Positions 43,801 through 55,378 of a stretch of DNA of 64,000 bases are shown piece by piece (position 1 is the first letter of the stretch; every line of letters begins with the position of its first letter). Source of the DNA: Pollenia angustigena (Eukaryota > Arthropoda > Insecta > Diptera > Polleniidae); the NCBI GenBank assembly GCA_930367215.1, contig OV884057.1, positions 198,823,621 through 198,887,620 of the forward strand, read 5' to 3'. Both the position numbers and the translations under genes were made by a program. Under the pieces are notes generated by a model, which had not been told where the DNA came from, ran no database searches, and saw nothing but the letters and a program-made list of their open reading frames with translations.

Positions 43801-44489
43801 CATTAAGTAGGCTTGTTTGACTATTTTGAACCCAAGTCGACTTCGGAACCATAAAAATTTCGGACCCAAATAGATGTAGGATATGAATATAACTTTCTTA
43901 CTTATTATTATTATTATTGTTTTTTTCTTACATAGTCATTATAGCATTATAGCAGACAATGATTTTTACCTTCATTGATTTTTCTACAGCCGAAAATAAT
44001 GGTACTGTTATCAGTTATTTCTGCAGAGGTTTTCGCTATTTCTACTAACATTTTTTATGAGTTTAAACAAGCGTTTAAAATTTATGAAAGTCTCATTGAT
44101 TCTAAAGTGAAGGTGAAGAAATTTTAAACAAAAACCGCAACAAATGCAAATATTGCTAGTAATTCAAATGGTAATAAAAATGATAATTTATTGAAGCTCG
44201 TTTTAGGAATGACTTTTATGAAACTGTTTCATAGATTCTAAAAAATGCTTCATTACCTGACGATTAATTGTTTCTGTAAAGAGTTTCATTAATTCTATGA
44301 AGCTTTTCATAAACATTGACTGTAACGAAACCTGTTTCAGAGATTTTATTAGGAGTGTCATTGGCTGAACTCCAACGAATATTTTCATAAAATTTGTGAA
44401 GAAATTCAGTAATGAAATGAAGATAATTCCCTAATAACAGAAACGAAAAAAAGGGAAAGGAAATTTTTTGGAATTCAGGAAAACCGAAA

Positions 44490-44690
44490 AAAGAAAAATC
44501 TTTCACAATGGATATGGAAGACCGAAAAAAATAAAAATCTTTTGTAATGGTTACGGAAGACCGAAAAAAATAAAAATCTTTTGTAATGGTTACGGAAGAC
44601 CCAAAAAAATTAAAATCTTTTGTAATGGTTATGGAAGCCCCAAAAAAACAAAAACAAACTATAACGGTTATCAAAGACCAAAAAAATATT
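44490..44690. repeat. 39-bp tandem array, ~5 units, inverse of 43068-43215
   Basis: 'AAAATCTTTTGTAATGGTTA' plus 'CGGAAGACCGAAAAAAATA' repeats every 39 bp. Because 39 is divisible by 3, the array reads as a 13-residue repeat (GYGRPKKIKIFCN) on the plus strand. This is repeat translation, with no start context or domain. Confidence 0.8.
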
Positions 44691-44746
44691 GTTTATTTGT
44701 AACAATTATTCAGAGAGCAGGTTTTAAAAATTCGTGATAAATTATT

Positions 44747-45673
44747 AGGTCTGTCTGCGTACACATATTTTGCGCAAAATGTTGCAAAATCTTGCAAAAT
44801 GTTGTCTGCGTACTCCAAATCTCTTGCAGCGAGAGAGCCAAAAAAAAATTTTTTGACAGTTGGAAGTTAGAGAACTTGCAAAATGTTACTGGAGAAATTT
44901 CCGCTTGCAAGATTTTGCAAATAGTTTGAACAGCTGTTTGAATGAAATAGTTTTTGTGAAATGAAAATAAAAATTTAAATTTAACAATGGCAGAGGTAAG
45001 TAGTTAGAATTGTGTTGATTTTTAACGTTTATAATAAATTATAATAAACAAAACATTTTACTTCATGCTAGAAACATCAAAATATACAGTGCGACCGTGG
45101 CGTAAGTGGAGTGGAGATGGCAGAACCGATATAACCAGCAGAACTTTGTGGGACAAACTTTGCAATTGAAGAGGCGAGTATTTGGAATTGTGTTCCTGGC
45201 GAGCACTTCACATCCAAATTATTTTTCTCCATTGTCAAGCTGTTGGAGGCACTGTATTGGGCAATTCATTCTTTTTTTCCATTGTAAGCCGGCACTATGT
45301 TGGGCAATGTCAGCAAAAGAAGTTTTATAAAAAACCCGACAAATAAAGCTAAAAACTAAGAAGAAATTGAATTTACCAAACTAATAACAGTGTAATAAAC
45401 AAGTTTTTTAATTTACAACACTTTTTAAGCTTCACTTTAATTAATAATTTTTTTATTTACCCCGAGAATTCAATTTTGCGTACTCATATGCTAAAATTCT
45501 TTTGCTTTGTTATTTCAATTGTTTACAAACCGATCAGCTGTTTTCTTGCAAAATTTCACTGGATACTGTCTGCGTACTTTTTGAGATTTTTTAAGCCGAT
45601 AGAGTAATATTGTTTTACTCTCCCAAAAAAATTTACTGAGTATTTGTTACTGGAAAAGTACCCAGACAGACCT
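44747..45673 (+). mobile_element. 0.93-kb element with AGGTCTGTCTG ends and an exon-like trace
   Basis: The ends AGGTCTGTCTGCGTAC and (inverted) AGGTCTGTCTGGGTAC are flanked by ATTATT on both sides; the exact duplication is ambiguous (3-6 bp). Inside, 'ACAATGGCAGAGGTAAGTAG' at 44984 looks like a short first exon (Met-Ala-Glu) ending in a canonical GTAAGT donor. A possible acceptor 'TTCATGCTAG' lies at ~45062-45071. Downstream text in one frame gives 'RPWRKWSGDGRTD' before stops. Probably a non-autonomous derivative that kept the start of a gene. Confidence 0.65.
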
Positions 45674-45794
45674 ATTATTTCAGGATTTTTTCAAATATCG
45701 GTTATAACAGTTATGTCCCTGCTACAAACATTAATTTTGACAGCTGATCAAGAGACTCGAGCACACACACAGTACAATTGAATTGAAAGACTTA

Positions 45795-46047
45795 AGCTAC
45801 GGTCACACCTGTCAAATATTTGACGAAAAAAAAAGTTACAACCGGCAAACTTAAATATAATTCTCTTTAATTTCAATATTTATTTTGATCATAATACCAC
45901 ATCTTACATAAAGCAGTTTTTTGCTATGTCTAATAGTATTATTAGTTTTATTTTGTGATGTTAAGACAATGTTAAATCTCAGTAAATATTAACAAAAATA
46001 GTGGTTACGAATATTTGGTCAAATGTTTAATAAGTGTGACTGTAGCT
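45795..46047. mobile_element. 253-bp MITE, TSD TTA
   Basis: The ends AGCTACGGTCACAC and (inverted) AGCTACAGTCACAC, with an inner 'TCAAATATTTGAC'/'GGTCAAATGTTT' pair, are flanked by TTA (45792-45794, 46048-46050). Confidence 0.78.
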
Positions 46048-47541
46048 TTAGTAGTCAACTTGAAAAAATCAAAATATTTTGATTTTTCTTCAATCAACTC
46101 AATCGTCAAACTAATCAATTGACAAAGCCATGCACGCTTTGATTTGGAGAACAGCCAACTCAGTTGCCAATTGAATTTAATCGTGTAAGGGCTGCTTTTG
46201 ATGAAACAAATGTTATTAGAAGACTGAGTGAATAATTTCTATATGCTTAATAATTACACTATGCTAGTTGAAAAAAAACAGTCAAGCCGGGCACATGGCG
46301 TTTTAACATAATTCGGGGACGCTGAATCCAGTGGTGGCCGCGGTTTTTTCAGATTGGCTCTGGTTTTCGAGATATACCGTTATTTCGAAAATGGAGGAGG
46401 TTGCACAACATATGTTCGCGTAACTCAAAAACGGTTTAGTTTATTGAAATTACTAAAAAAATCGAAATTCCGCAATAAAATTTACTTTAAGAACGCTAAA
46501 ACTCTTTTTCTAATATGAGTAGTCGTTATTGAAACATAATTTTTTTTTTTGAAAAAAAAATTAATTTTTTTATCAAAATTTCGAAATTTTTGTTTTTTAA
46601 AAATTCATAAAAAATTAAAAAATGCAGCTAGGCTTCTAATTTTTTGCAGACTTACAAAAAACAAAACAAGTCATAAATGATTAAAATCTGTTTGCAACTT
46701 TTGATTTTATTCATAAAAACGCAATATTTGTATGGGAGCCCCCTAAGGGATGGTGATAAAGGGAAAGTATAATTTGAGAAAATGTTAAGAACAAAAAACT
46801 AATGGAGGCCAGTCATACATTTTATACCACTAGGAGTGACTCCTAGGCAGTTTTGGAACCTTTTCTTCAATATATATGAAGAATATAATTTATTTGGAGT
46901 CTAAAATTATATAATTAATATTTAATTATAATTAATAAGTATACGTATTTGCCATTGCAAACAATTTAGAAATTAAATTTTATATTTAAAATCACCTATA
47001 AAACTATGTAAAAAATTATTTTAAAATCATATAAAAAAATTAACTATGTTAAATGAAAAACAATCAATCTGACGTTATCTTCAACTTTCCCCAAGTTATT
47101 AAAGTTATGTAATTGAAAAACTTTTCGAATGAAATAATTTAATATAAACTGACAACGTCAAATATGTTTGCATATTTCCATCTAACAAAATTTTGTGTGA
47201 ATTTATTTCATCTATTATGAAAAAATTAAAAGTTGTAGACAGACTTTAATCACTTATAGCTTATTTTATTTGGAACTTTGTTTTTTATATGCGTAGAACC
47301 CTAGCCTTAAATTTGGCCCCTGCAGCGCCTAGGATGCCCCTAGATGGATCAAATGATTGACCAACCCCACTTTATTTTTCATCTCAATCATTTATTTCTA
47401 ACATACCCACCCGCTATCTCCATTCCTTAAGGGGGCTTCTATGCAAAATGTTCAATGCAGACTAGAAATACATTGAAGAAAAAGTCCCATCAATGCCCAG
47501 GAGTTGCCCCTAGGATGATAAAATGTATCACTCAGTTTAGA

Positions 47542-48173
47542 TGAGGGCTTTTACGACGTCGCTTTGTCGACGTCTCTTTTGGTTTGTTGGTGAGCGGTGT
47601 AGAAAAGAAAGAGGGGTTAACAAAATGTCTCGCTTTGTATTTTGCATGTCGTTTTTTACATTTCTCTTTTAACTTTTTCTGTTTACGTTTTATTCTTTTT
47701 CTTACTTTGAAGTGTGTGGTTGAAAATACAGTGAGACCTCGATTATCGATAATAGACGGGATCGGCAGAATTCTTGATTATTTATTTTTTTTGGTGTGTT
47801 TCTTATTTTATGTAAATATATAACGTTTTATTATGTTAACATGAGGAAAAAAGTAAATTTGGCAGAACATGCTTCCACACCGTTAAGATATTCTCTTTCT
47901 TCGTTTATTTAAATTTATTTTGATTGTTCAAAATTTAACGAAAAAAAGATAATTTGTTTATAATTTCGGATAATAGAGGCAATTTAAATCAGTGCAAAAA
48001 AATTTTTGTTTTCCATTTTATTGAAGCTGCCGGTTAATCGAATGACGGGTAATCAAGGCCATACTGTAAATAAAAAAAAGACATGCAACCAAAAATCATC
48101 GTATGAACGCAAAGAGATTTTGGAAGTTGCTTTAAAAGGGAATCAAGATAAAACGACGTCGTAAAAGCCCTCA
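47542..48173. repeat. Inner inverted repeat TGAGGGCTTTTACGACGTCG
   Basis: The 20-mer at 47542-47561 is perfectly inverse to 48154-48173. It may be the inner end of the long TIR, since flanking 'CTCAGTTTAGA' and 'TGTGAATTGAG' are also roughly inverse, or a separate nested element. Confidence 0.6.
47729..48066. mobile_element. 338-bp pogo/Tigger-like MITE flanked by TA
   Basis: The ends CAGTGAGACCTCGATTATC and (inverted) CAGTATGGCCTTGATTACC with flanking TA (47727-47728, 48067-48068) fit pogo/Tigger termini. Lies inside the long-TIR element. Confidence 0.75.
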
Positions 48174-48822
48174 TGTGAATTGAGTGTATGACTGGCCTCC
48201 ATTAGTTTTTTTTTTCTTAACATTTTCTCAAATTATACTTTCCCTTTATCACCATCCCTTAGGGGGCTCCCATACAAATATTGCGTTTTATGAAATTCTT
48301 AAATTAAGTAAAATTTGTCGACTTTTGTGAATAAAATTAAAAGTTGCAAACAGATTTTAATCATTTATGATTTGTTTTGTTTTTAGCTTCGTTTTTTATA
48401 AGTCTGCAAAAACTTAGAAGCCTAGCTGCATTTTTTAATTTTTTTATGAATTTTTAAAAAACAAAAATTTCGAAATTTTGATAAAAAAATTAATTTTTTT
48501 TTTCAAAAAAAAAATTATGTTTCAATAACGACTACTCATATTAGAAAAAGAGTTTTAGCATTCTTAAAGTAAATTTTATTGCGGAATTTCGATTTTTTTA
48601 GTAATTTCAATAAACTAAACCGTTTTTGAGTTACGCGAACATATGTTGTGCAACCTCCTCCATTTTCGAAATAACGGTATATCTCGAAAACCAGAGCCAA
48701 TCTGAAAAAACCGCGGGCACCACTGGATTCAGCGTCCTCGAATTATGTTAAAACGCCATGTGCCCGGCTTGTCACGAAAAAAAAGTGTCAATTTCATGCA
48801 CAGTGTTATTATATTAATTCTT

Positions 48823-48880
48823 CATGGAGGGTATAAGAGATTCAACTTAGCAGAATGTATCATTCTTACATGTTTTTTCT
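48823..48880 (+). repeat. Helitron-like 3' end fragment
   Basis: 'TCATGGAGGGTATAAGAGATTC' style text followed by a degraded 'TTAGCAGAATGTATCATTCT' and 'ACATGTTTTTTC' matches the 3' ends at 20.1 and 40.9 kb. Confidence 0.5.
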
Positions 48881-48889
48881 TTATACTTT

Positions 48890-49250
48890 ATTATGAGCAT
48901 ACAGCAGACAAAGAAAGAAGAAACATTTTTTTTAACTTTTAAAAGAACTTATTAAATGCCTTCAAATGGGTTGCAAATTCCTTTTTTTCCGTGTGTGTGT
49001 GTGTGGATGTTTATTTTAAAACAATATTTCCATCGTCAACATCCTGCCAGCATCTTAGTTTTAGACCTTGAAGAGCATACAACAGACAAAACAAAAAATA
49101 TTATAAACAATGTTTGTTTAATCTTCTTCAAGGACTTATTGAATGCCTTCAAATGCCCACTGGGTTTGCAAATGTTTTTTTTTTTTTTGTTTCGTATGTG
49201 TGTGAGTGGTTATTTTAAATGAATTTTTCTATTGTTTACATCCTGACAAC
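48890..49250 (+). repeat. Tandem duplication of ~180 bp
   Basis: 'GAGCATACAGCAGACAAAG', 'CTTATTAAATGCCTTCAAAT' and 'GTGTGTGTG.G' at 48896-49010 return at 49072-49210 with small changes. Confidence 0.65.
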
Positions 49251-49689
49251 ATTTAACTCAAACACATCATAATCGTATTAAGTTTAAACAAATTTTCAAA
49301 AACACAGACAATATAATGAACACACACTCACTTAACATTTATATTTTAGAACAAACAGAATTGTTGGTATTGTTGAAATAATTGTTTTTTATTTTTATTT
49401 CATAACGTCAATTAAAAGATTGTTTTATTTTGATTTAGTAAATATTTAGCAAGAAATTATTTAAAACAGTTTATTGAACAATTAAAAAGAAATTTAAGTT
49501 TTTAGCAATTTAAGTTTTGAAATTAACTGAAAATTAAAACATAAAAATTTGGAAAAAGAAGCCCCTTAAAATGGAAAATAATAATATATCCATGGTTAAC
49601 TTAAGAATTTGATTATTTTATTTTTAAACATACATATTTGTATTGTTTTTAATCTGAATGTAATTTTTTTTTATCTATTCTATATACAT

Positions 49690-52090
49690 ATATGAAATTG
49701 TAAAGTTTTGACTGACTCACTGATTTATCATCACACAGCCTAAACGCCTGAAGCTAAAAACTTGAAATTTGGACCAGCGATTGGTCACTCTCTAAGTCGA
49801 TCCACTAAGACGGGATTTTTGGAAATTCAAATGTTTAGGGGGTAAAAAAAGGGTAAAAACGGGAAAATACGGTAACAGATACAAAAAAAATGTAATACTT
49901 ATCGTTGTTCTTTAGAAAAATAGGCGGACAGGTGTCTGGTACTTTTTTGAAATTCGGCCCTTTTAGGGAGTAAACGGGTAAAACCGGAATTTTGGTACTT
50001 TTTTCACACCCCATCTATCTTTTGAACCAATAAAGAATATAACCAAAGTTTATACCACATTCGAAACTTATAAAAAAAATACGAAAACCAGTTTGGCACT
50101 TTTTCGAAATTCGAACGTTTTTTTACAAAACATTTTCCTCCATTCTGTATATTCGTACTAAATTATGGGCTCCCACTACAATACTGAAATTTTTGACTCT
50201 TTAATGGTGGAAAAAATAGTGCCAAAAAAGGAAATACGAGAAATTTGATATTTTTGTTTAGCTTTTTGGTTCTACAACTGGTATTTTTTTAATTATCGTT
50301 AATATTTTACCTAGAAACATAAAACTCAACATGTAATGTCCTGAGTGGATAAGAATCTATGAGGGAACTTTTTGGTACTTTTTTGTTCTTTAACTGGTAC
50401 TTTTTGATTATCCGTTAGTTTGGACCTATAAACATAAGACTAAACATGCAATGTCCTTAGTGAATGAGAATCTATAAGAGGGACATTTTCGGTACTTTAT
50501 TGTTCTTTAGCTGGTACTTTTTTAATTTCTGTAAGTATTGGACTTAGAAACATAAAATTAAACATGTAAGGGGCTGAGTGAATGAAAATCTGTAAGAGGG
50601 CTTTTTGGTACTTTTTCGTTCTTTGACTGGTACTTCTTGAATTTCCGATAATATTGAACCTAGAATAATAAAATTCAATATGCAATGTCCTGAGTTGATG
50701 AGAATTTATAAGAGGGAATTTTTTGGTACTCTTTTATTAATTAACATGAACTTTTTGATTTTCCGTTAGTATTGGACCCAGAAAGATAAAATTCAACATG
50801 CAAGGTCCTGAGTTAATGAGAATCTGTAAGAGGGGTTTTGGTACTATTTTGTTCTTTAATTGGTACCTTTTTAATTTCCGCATTTATTGAGAGAAAGAGG
50901 GATTTTTTGGAACTTTTTCGTTCTCTAACTGGTACTTTTTTTATAAGCTGATACTTTTTTTAATTTAATATTTATTTTTGTGCAATAAATAAAAAAAAGT
51001 AAATAATTGTCTGGTACTTTTACGAAATTCGGCCGTTTTAATAAAATTTAACTAAAAATTATGCAACATTTGGAACTTATCTAAAAACTACAAATGCATA
51101 TTTGGTACTTTTTCGAAATTCGAACGTTTAAGGGATGAAAATTGTACCTATGTTTGTTACTTTTTCAAAAGATTTTTTCGCCATCTATTTATTTTTTATC
51201 ACAGAGCCTAAACGTCTGAAGTTAAAAGGTTTACATTTGGACCAGGGGCTGGCCTCTCGCCAAACGATCCTGCTAAGCCCATACCTCCTAAACTAAAAGA
51301 GATGAAAATCATTAACACTTATTGTTGTTCATTAGAAAAATTCGCTAACCTCAGTTAAGGAGATAACTAAAAGATATACAAAAATTGACAGGTTTCTGGT
51401 ACTTTTGTGAGGTACGGCCTTTTTGGGGTGTTAAGGGGTAAAAAAAAATTATATCCCATTCTAGCTCATCTAAAACATACAAAACAGATTTGGACCTGTT
51501 TTGAAATGTAAACGTTTAAGGTGTAAAAATCGTTCCTAATTTTGTTACTTTTTTCACAACATTTTTCTTCATCTATCTTTATAATATTAAACTGTAAAGT
51601 TACTGACTGACACGTCCTAAGATCCTGAAGCTAAAAAGCTGACATTTGGACCGTAGGCTAGCCTCTCGCTAACTCGATCCCGCTTACCTCAAAAAATCCA
51701 AAACTAAAAGAGATACAACAAATTTAACACTTAATGTTGTTCATTAAAAAATAAGAGGACAGGTGTCTGGTACTTTTTCGAAATTTGGTCAATTTAAGCC
51801 AAACATTTTTTTTTGCTCAATTGTCGAAAAAAGTTTTTTTCATCCTATGACAAAAACGTACTAAGCTGTAGGCTCCAACTACAACATTGAAATTTTTAAT
51901 ACATAAATGGGGAGAAAAAAGTATCAAAAAGGATAATACGGGAAATTAACTTTCTTTCATTTGCTTTTGTGTTCTAGGAGTCGTACTTTTTGTATTTTCT
52001 ATATTGAACTTGAAAGCACAAAATTATAGGTGCAAAGTCCTGTGTCAATATCAACCTGTGAGATGAAAAATGTTGGAACTATTTTGCTTA
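49690..52090 (+). repeat. 'GGTACTTTTT' repeat domain, part 1
   Basis: A dispersed family starts 'AAAGTTTTGACTGACTCACT' with 'CACACAGCCTAAACGCCTGA' and 'GAAATTTGGACC'. It then repeats 'TGGTACTTTTTCGAAATTCG' many times. Similar starts recur at ~51195 and ~51600, so the domain has higher-order duplication. A fragment of it hosts the hAT at 410-1531, and another lies within hAT-C. Frames here have no motif. Confidence 0.65.
50330..50900 (+). repeat. ~117-bp tandem array, ~5 units
   Basis: 'AATGTCCTGAGTGGATAAGA' and variants recur at about 50334, 50451, 50566, 50685 and 50800. Each is followed by 'GGTACTTTTT', 'GTTCTTTAACTGGTAC' and 'TTGGACCTA.AAACATAA'. Further diverged units appear at 53395-53640. 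Confidence 0.72.
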
Positions 52091-52096
52091 AACCTA

Positions 52097-54077
52097 CACG
52101 CAGAGAAAAAATATGGTTGGGCATGGTTACGGCAACAACACTATGTTTGATGTAACAATATATTGTTGTCGTACACAAATAATTGTTATTTTTATTTAAT
52201 ATCATCATAACATGACAACTTTCTATACATTTATCTTATTATGTTAAAGATGCAATCAAACTATTTTTACTCTAATCATATTATGTTTCCGCCATTTTAA
52301 AATAATTTTGAAACAGTTGTGTCGTTTATTTTATATGTGAGCGGTTTATAAATTTAAAGATAAATTCCTATAAAAAAATAAGTTTAAAGAAATTAAAAAA
52401 ATTAAAATATTAGCGGAGTTCATTCAGTATTAGTGATGTTATAGTGATGTTATGCAAAATATCGTAGTTTTTTTTTTGTAAAATCCAACAACAAAACACA
52501 CAGAGATTTCGTTTTATTTTATAAAAGTGCTACGATATTTCTGTGGTTTTCATGGGCAACCGCGTATGTCTTAAAACAAGTTTTTCATGAGAGCCGAAAA
52601 CCTATTCTAGATCAAACCATGGGCTAGGTATTGCACTTTTAAAACTTTGTCACTACGTTAAAAAATCGGAATTGGTCCATCAATTTTTAGATTATGCAAT
52701 ATCTCAAAATCGGAAAGGCATACGCGGTGGCCCATGAAAATCACAGATTTTGCATTTGCTCTTTTGTAAGATTTATATTGAACTCCGCTATTTAATTTAC
52801 ATAAAGAAAAATTATAAAAAGCCTCAAAATAAAAAATCGATGAAAAAAATGTTTATTTATTTTATATTCTTATGACAGTTTGATTGCTTCTTAATTTATT
52901 ATGATTAACCTGATGATAACATGATTACTTCTTAGCTTATTATGATTAACTTGACAATAATCTATATATAAATCGGCTAAGGCAAAACAGTTAAGAACAC
53001 TTTCCTCCTATACACCATTTGAGATGTATTTAAAATCTGTTCAATAATTTCAGAGTTATAAGCGTTCAAAATTGCTTCTAACACAAATGCAAAATAAAAA
53101 TAAATAAAATTTTTTTTTCAATTATCAAATAACAAAAAATTAGGGTGATCGATTATTCGACATTTTTCAGAAACCGGTTTTCGAATATTTCGACTATATA
53201 AATCTTATGTATAAATCAGATCAGGCAAAACAGCTAAGAACGCTTTCTTCCTTTGTTTGTCAACCGTAACTTCATGTGGAGAAAAAAGGGGAAATACGGG
53301 AAGCTAAATTTCTTTTCTTTACTTTTCTGTGCTTCATGTGATAATTTGTAAATTTTCTTTAACATTGAACTTAGAAACGTAATATTTTAGGTGTATGGTC
53401 CTGAGTGAGTGATAACCAATAAGTTAAAAAATGCTGGTATTTTTGTTTTTCATCTGGAACTTTTTGAATTTTCGATAATATTCGACCTATAAAGATAAAA
53501 TTGTACATTAAACTGGGTGAATAAGAACATGTAAGGGGAGCTTTTTGATACTTTTTCGTTAATATTAGACATAGAAACATAAAATTTAACGTGCACCGTC
53601 CTGAGTGGATGGCAATATATAAAGGAGACTTTTTGATACTTTTTTGTTTTTCATTTGGTATTTTTTTTACTGAACTTACAAAATTAAATTAATTCACGTA
53701 GAAGAAAAAATATGAACCGGAGGTTGGTCCCACGCCAAATCGATCCACTTTGAAGGAAAAAATAAATGTTCGAAACAAATAAATTCATATATACTTAGAT
53801 GAATTATGTTTTCTTCATATTTACAAAAAAAAAAAAAAAAATTTATTCACTAGTATGATTAATTTCTTAGCTTGTTATGATTAACATGATAATTATATGA
53901 TTGCTTCTTAACTTACTATGATTAACATGACAATAATTTGATTACTTCTTAATTTAGTATGGTTAACAGAATAATAATATGATTAAGGGAAAAAATATGG
54001 TGACTACAATCATGAATCTTATCATAATATGTTGCTCTTAGAATATGTTTACCACAACTATGTTTTTTCTTTGCGTG
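52097..54077. mobile_element. TA-flanked CACGCAGAGAAAAAA element, interrupted
   Basis: The ends CACGCAGAGAAAAAATATGG and (inverted) CACGCAAAGAAAAAACATAG sit between TA dinucleotides (52095-52096, 54078-54079). The interior repeats 'CTTATTATGATTAAC' and 'TGATTACTTCTTA' on both sides of a ~0.8-kb block (about 52970-53800) made of GGTACTTTTT-family text. It is related in layout to the CACAGAA elements. Confidence 0.7.
52411..52790. mobile_element. 380-bp palindromic MITE
   Basis: The ends TAGCGGAGTTCA and TGAACTCCGCTA are perfectly inverse. An inner pair 'TTTTCATGGGCAACCGCGTA' and 'TACGCGGTGGCCCATGAAAA' is also inverse. Nested in the element at 52097-54077. Confidence 0.75.
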
Positions 54078-54079
54078 TA

Positions 54080-55370
54080 TTTGTCTATAACTAGATCATT
54101 TATAGACCATTTATTTAAAGTTTATTAATGCAAAAGTTGAATTCATAATGTTTAACAAGACTTTTAAAAGTTAAGTTTTATGGGTAAAAATTAAAGGTAG
54201 TCGTAATTTGTTGCGGATATCTCACACATTTGTGGACCGCTATGGCCGAATTTCAATTGCAAGCTATTCCGGATTTATAAATACATATTTTTTTCAGAAA
54301 ACCCATTTCAACGTTTACACGGGCAGAAAAACCGACGCACGAATGGACGGGGATCGCTAAGTCGACTCCGCATTTATTAGATCAATATTGTTAAAATTAT
54401 AAACTAATAAAAAAATGAACATTCGTATGTATGTCCACCTGTGTTGGAGGGTATAAATAATATAAATTTTTTTTTCAATTTAACCGATATAATAATTGTA
54501 AAGAAAAATCAAGCTTTTTCTTTTCAATGCCAAGCTTTTTGCCGATTTCGATCTGGCAAGCCTAGATACAGCTGTATATTTTTTGGCGAAAGGTCACAAA
54601 AAGAGAATATTTGTAAGTTTTGAAGTGACTCCTTAAGAGAAACCGGTGCGATATGTTTTTTGGGTTGTAGATATTTTAATTAACAGACGTTTTAAAAATA
54701 TATTTATGCATGTAAAATTAAGTCGAAAGTTTTTTCAAAGCTACGGCAAATAAAAACAAAATTTTCAAGATTTTGTATTTTAGTTTTTGTTTTTTTTTTA
54801 GAAATTATTTGTGGATAAAGGTCGCATTTAGTTTCTACTTAAAGATGCCTTTCTTTGTCGACCTTCTTTGTAGCAAATATTTTGCAATTACTTTTTCTGT
54901 GCAAGGGATCTTTTTTTTTAAGTTAAATATAATCCAAGGAAAAACATTGGAATTGTAAAAAAAAGTTGAATTCTATTTTCAATAGATTTGTCAGCAAACT
55001 ACACATACAGAATTTCAGTTAAACAGAAACCAAACAGCTGATTCATAACAGAAAAGAACGTACGAACTAATTCTGCCTTTGGCGCTAAAATCTAGGGTTG
55101 CTACACCAACTGAACTTCATAGGGATATACAAATGTATATAGTTAATGGTTCTAAAGAAAACAACAAACAGGACAACATATTGTCCCTAACTTTCTGTGT
55201 GACGACGTATGTATATATATATATATAAACTGTTTTAACATGTTTCAGGTTATTTATTTTCAAGGTCAGTTGTCGTTCAAACATCATTTGTAAATTGTGA
55301 TGCTTGATTCAATCGTTATTCACCCATCGGCATGTAATCCAAACACAAAAAAGCAATCATCACCAAACAT
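54080..55370. other. A+T-rich, mostly unrecognised
   Basis: A 'GACGCACGAATGGACGGGGAT' to 'TGTTGGAGGGTATAAATAA' stretch at 54333-54460 resembles other DINE-like 3' parts. (AT)n occurs at ~55209-55224. Nothing else supported. Confidence 0.4.
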
Positions 55371-55378
55371 GTTGAACA

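Larger units (their letters stand above)
46283..48771. mobile_element. 2.5-kb element with ~570-600-bp terminal inverted repeats
   Basis: 46283-46850 and 48180-48771 are inverse over almost their whole length. They start CAAGCCGGGCACATGGCGTT and contain 'GAATCCAGTGGTG', 'CTGGTTTTCGAGATATACCG', 'CACAACATATGTTCGCGTAA', 'TGCAGCTAGGCTTCTAA' and 'CTAATGGAGGCCAGTCATAC'. A third copy of the arm is at 13785-14340 and a degraded partial arm at 47270-47560. No transposase is encoded. Target duplication not clear. The long arms put it with foldback-like elements of unknown superfamily. Confidence 0.8.

Noticed and set aside
44468..44737. 89-codon plus-strand frame with repeated GYGRPKKIKIFCN
   Set aside because: It is the translation of a 39-bp tandem repeat whose inverse array lies at 43.1 kb. 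No start context, no domain.
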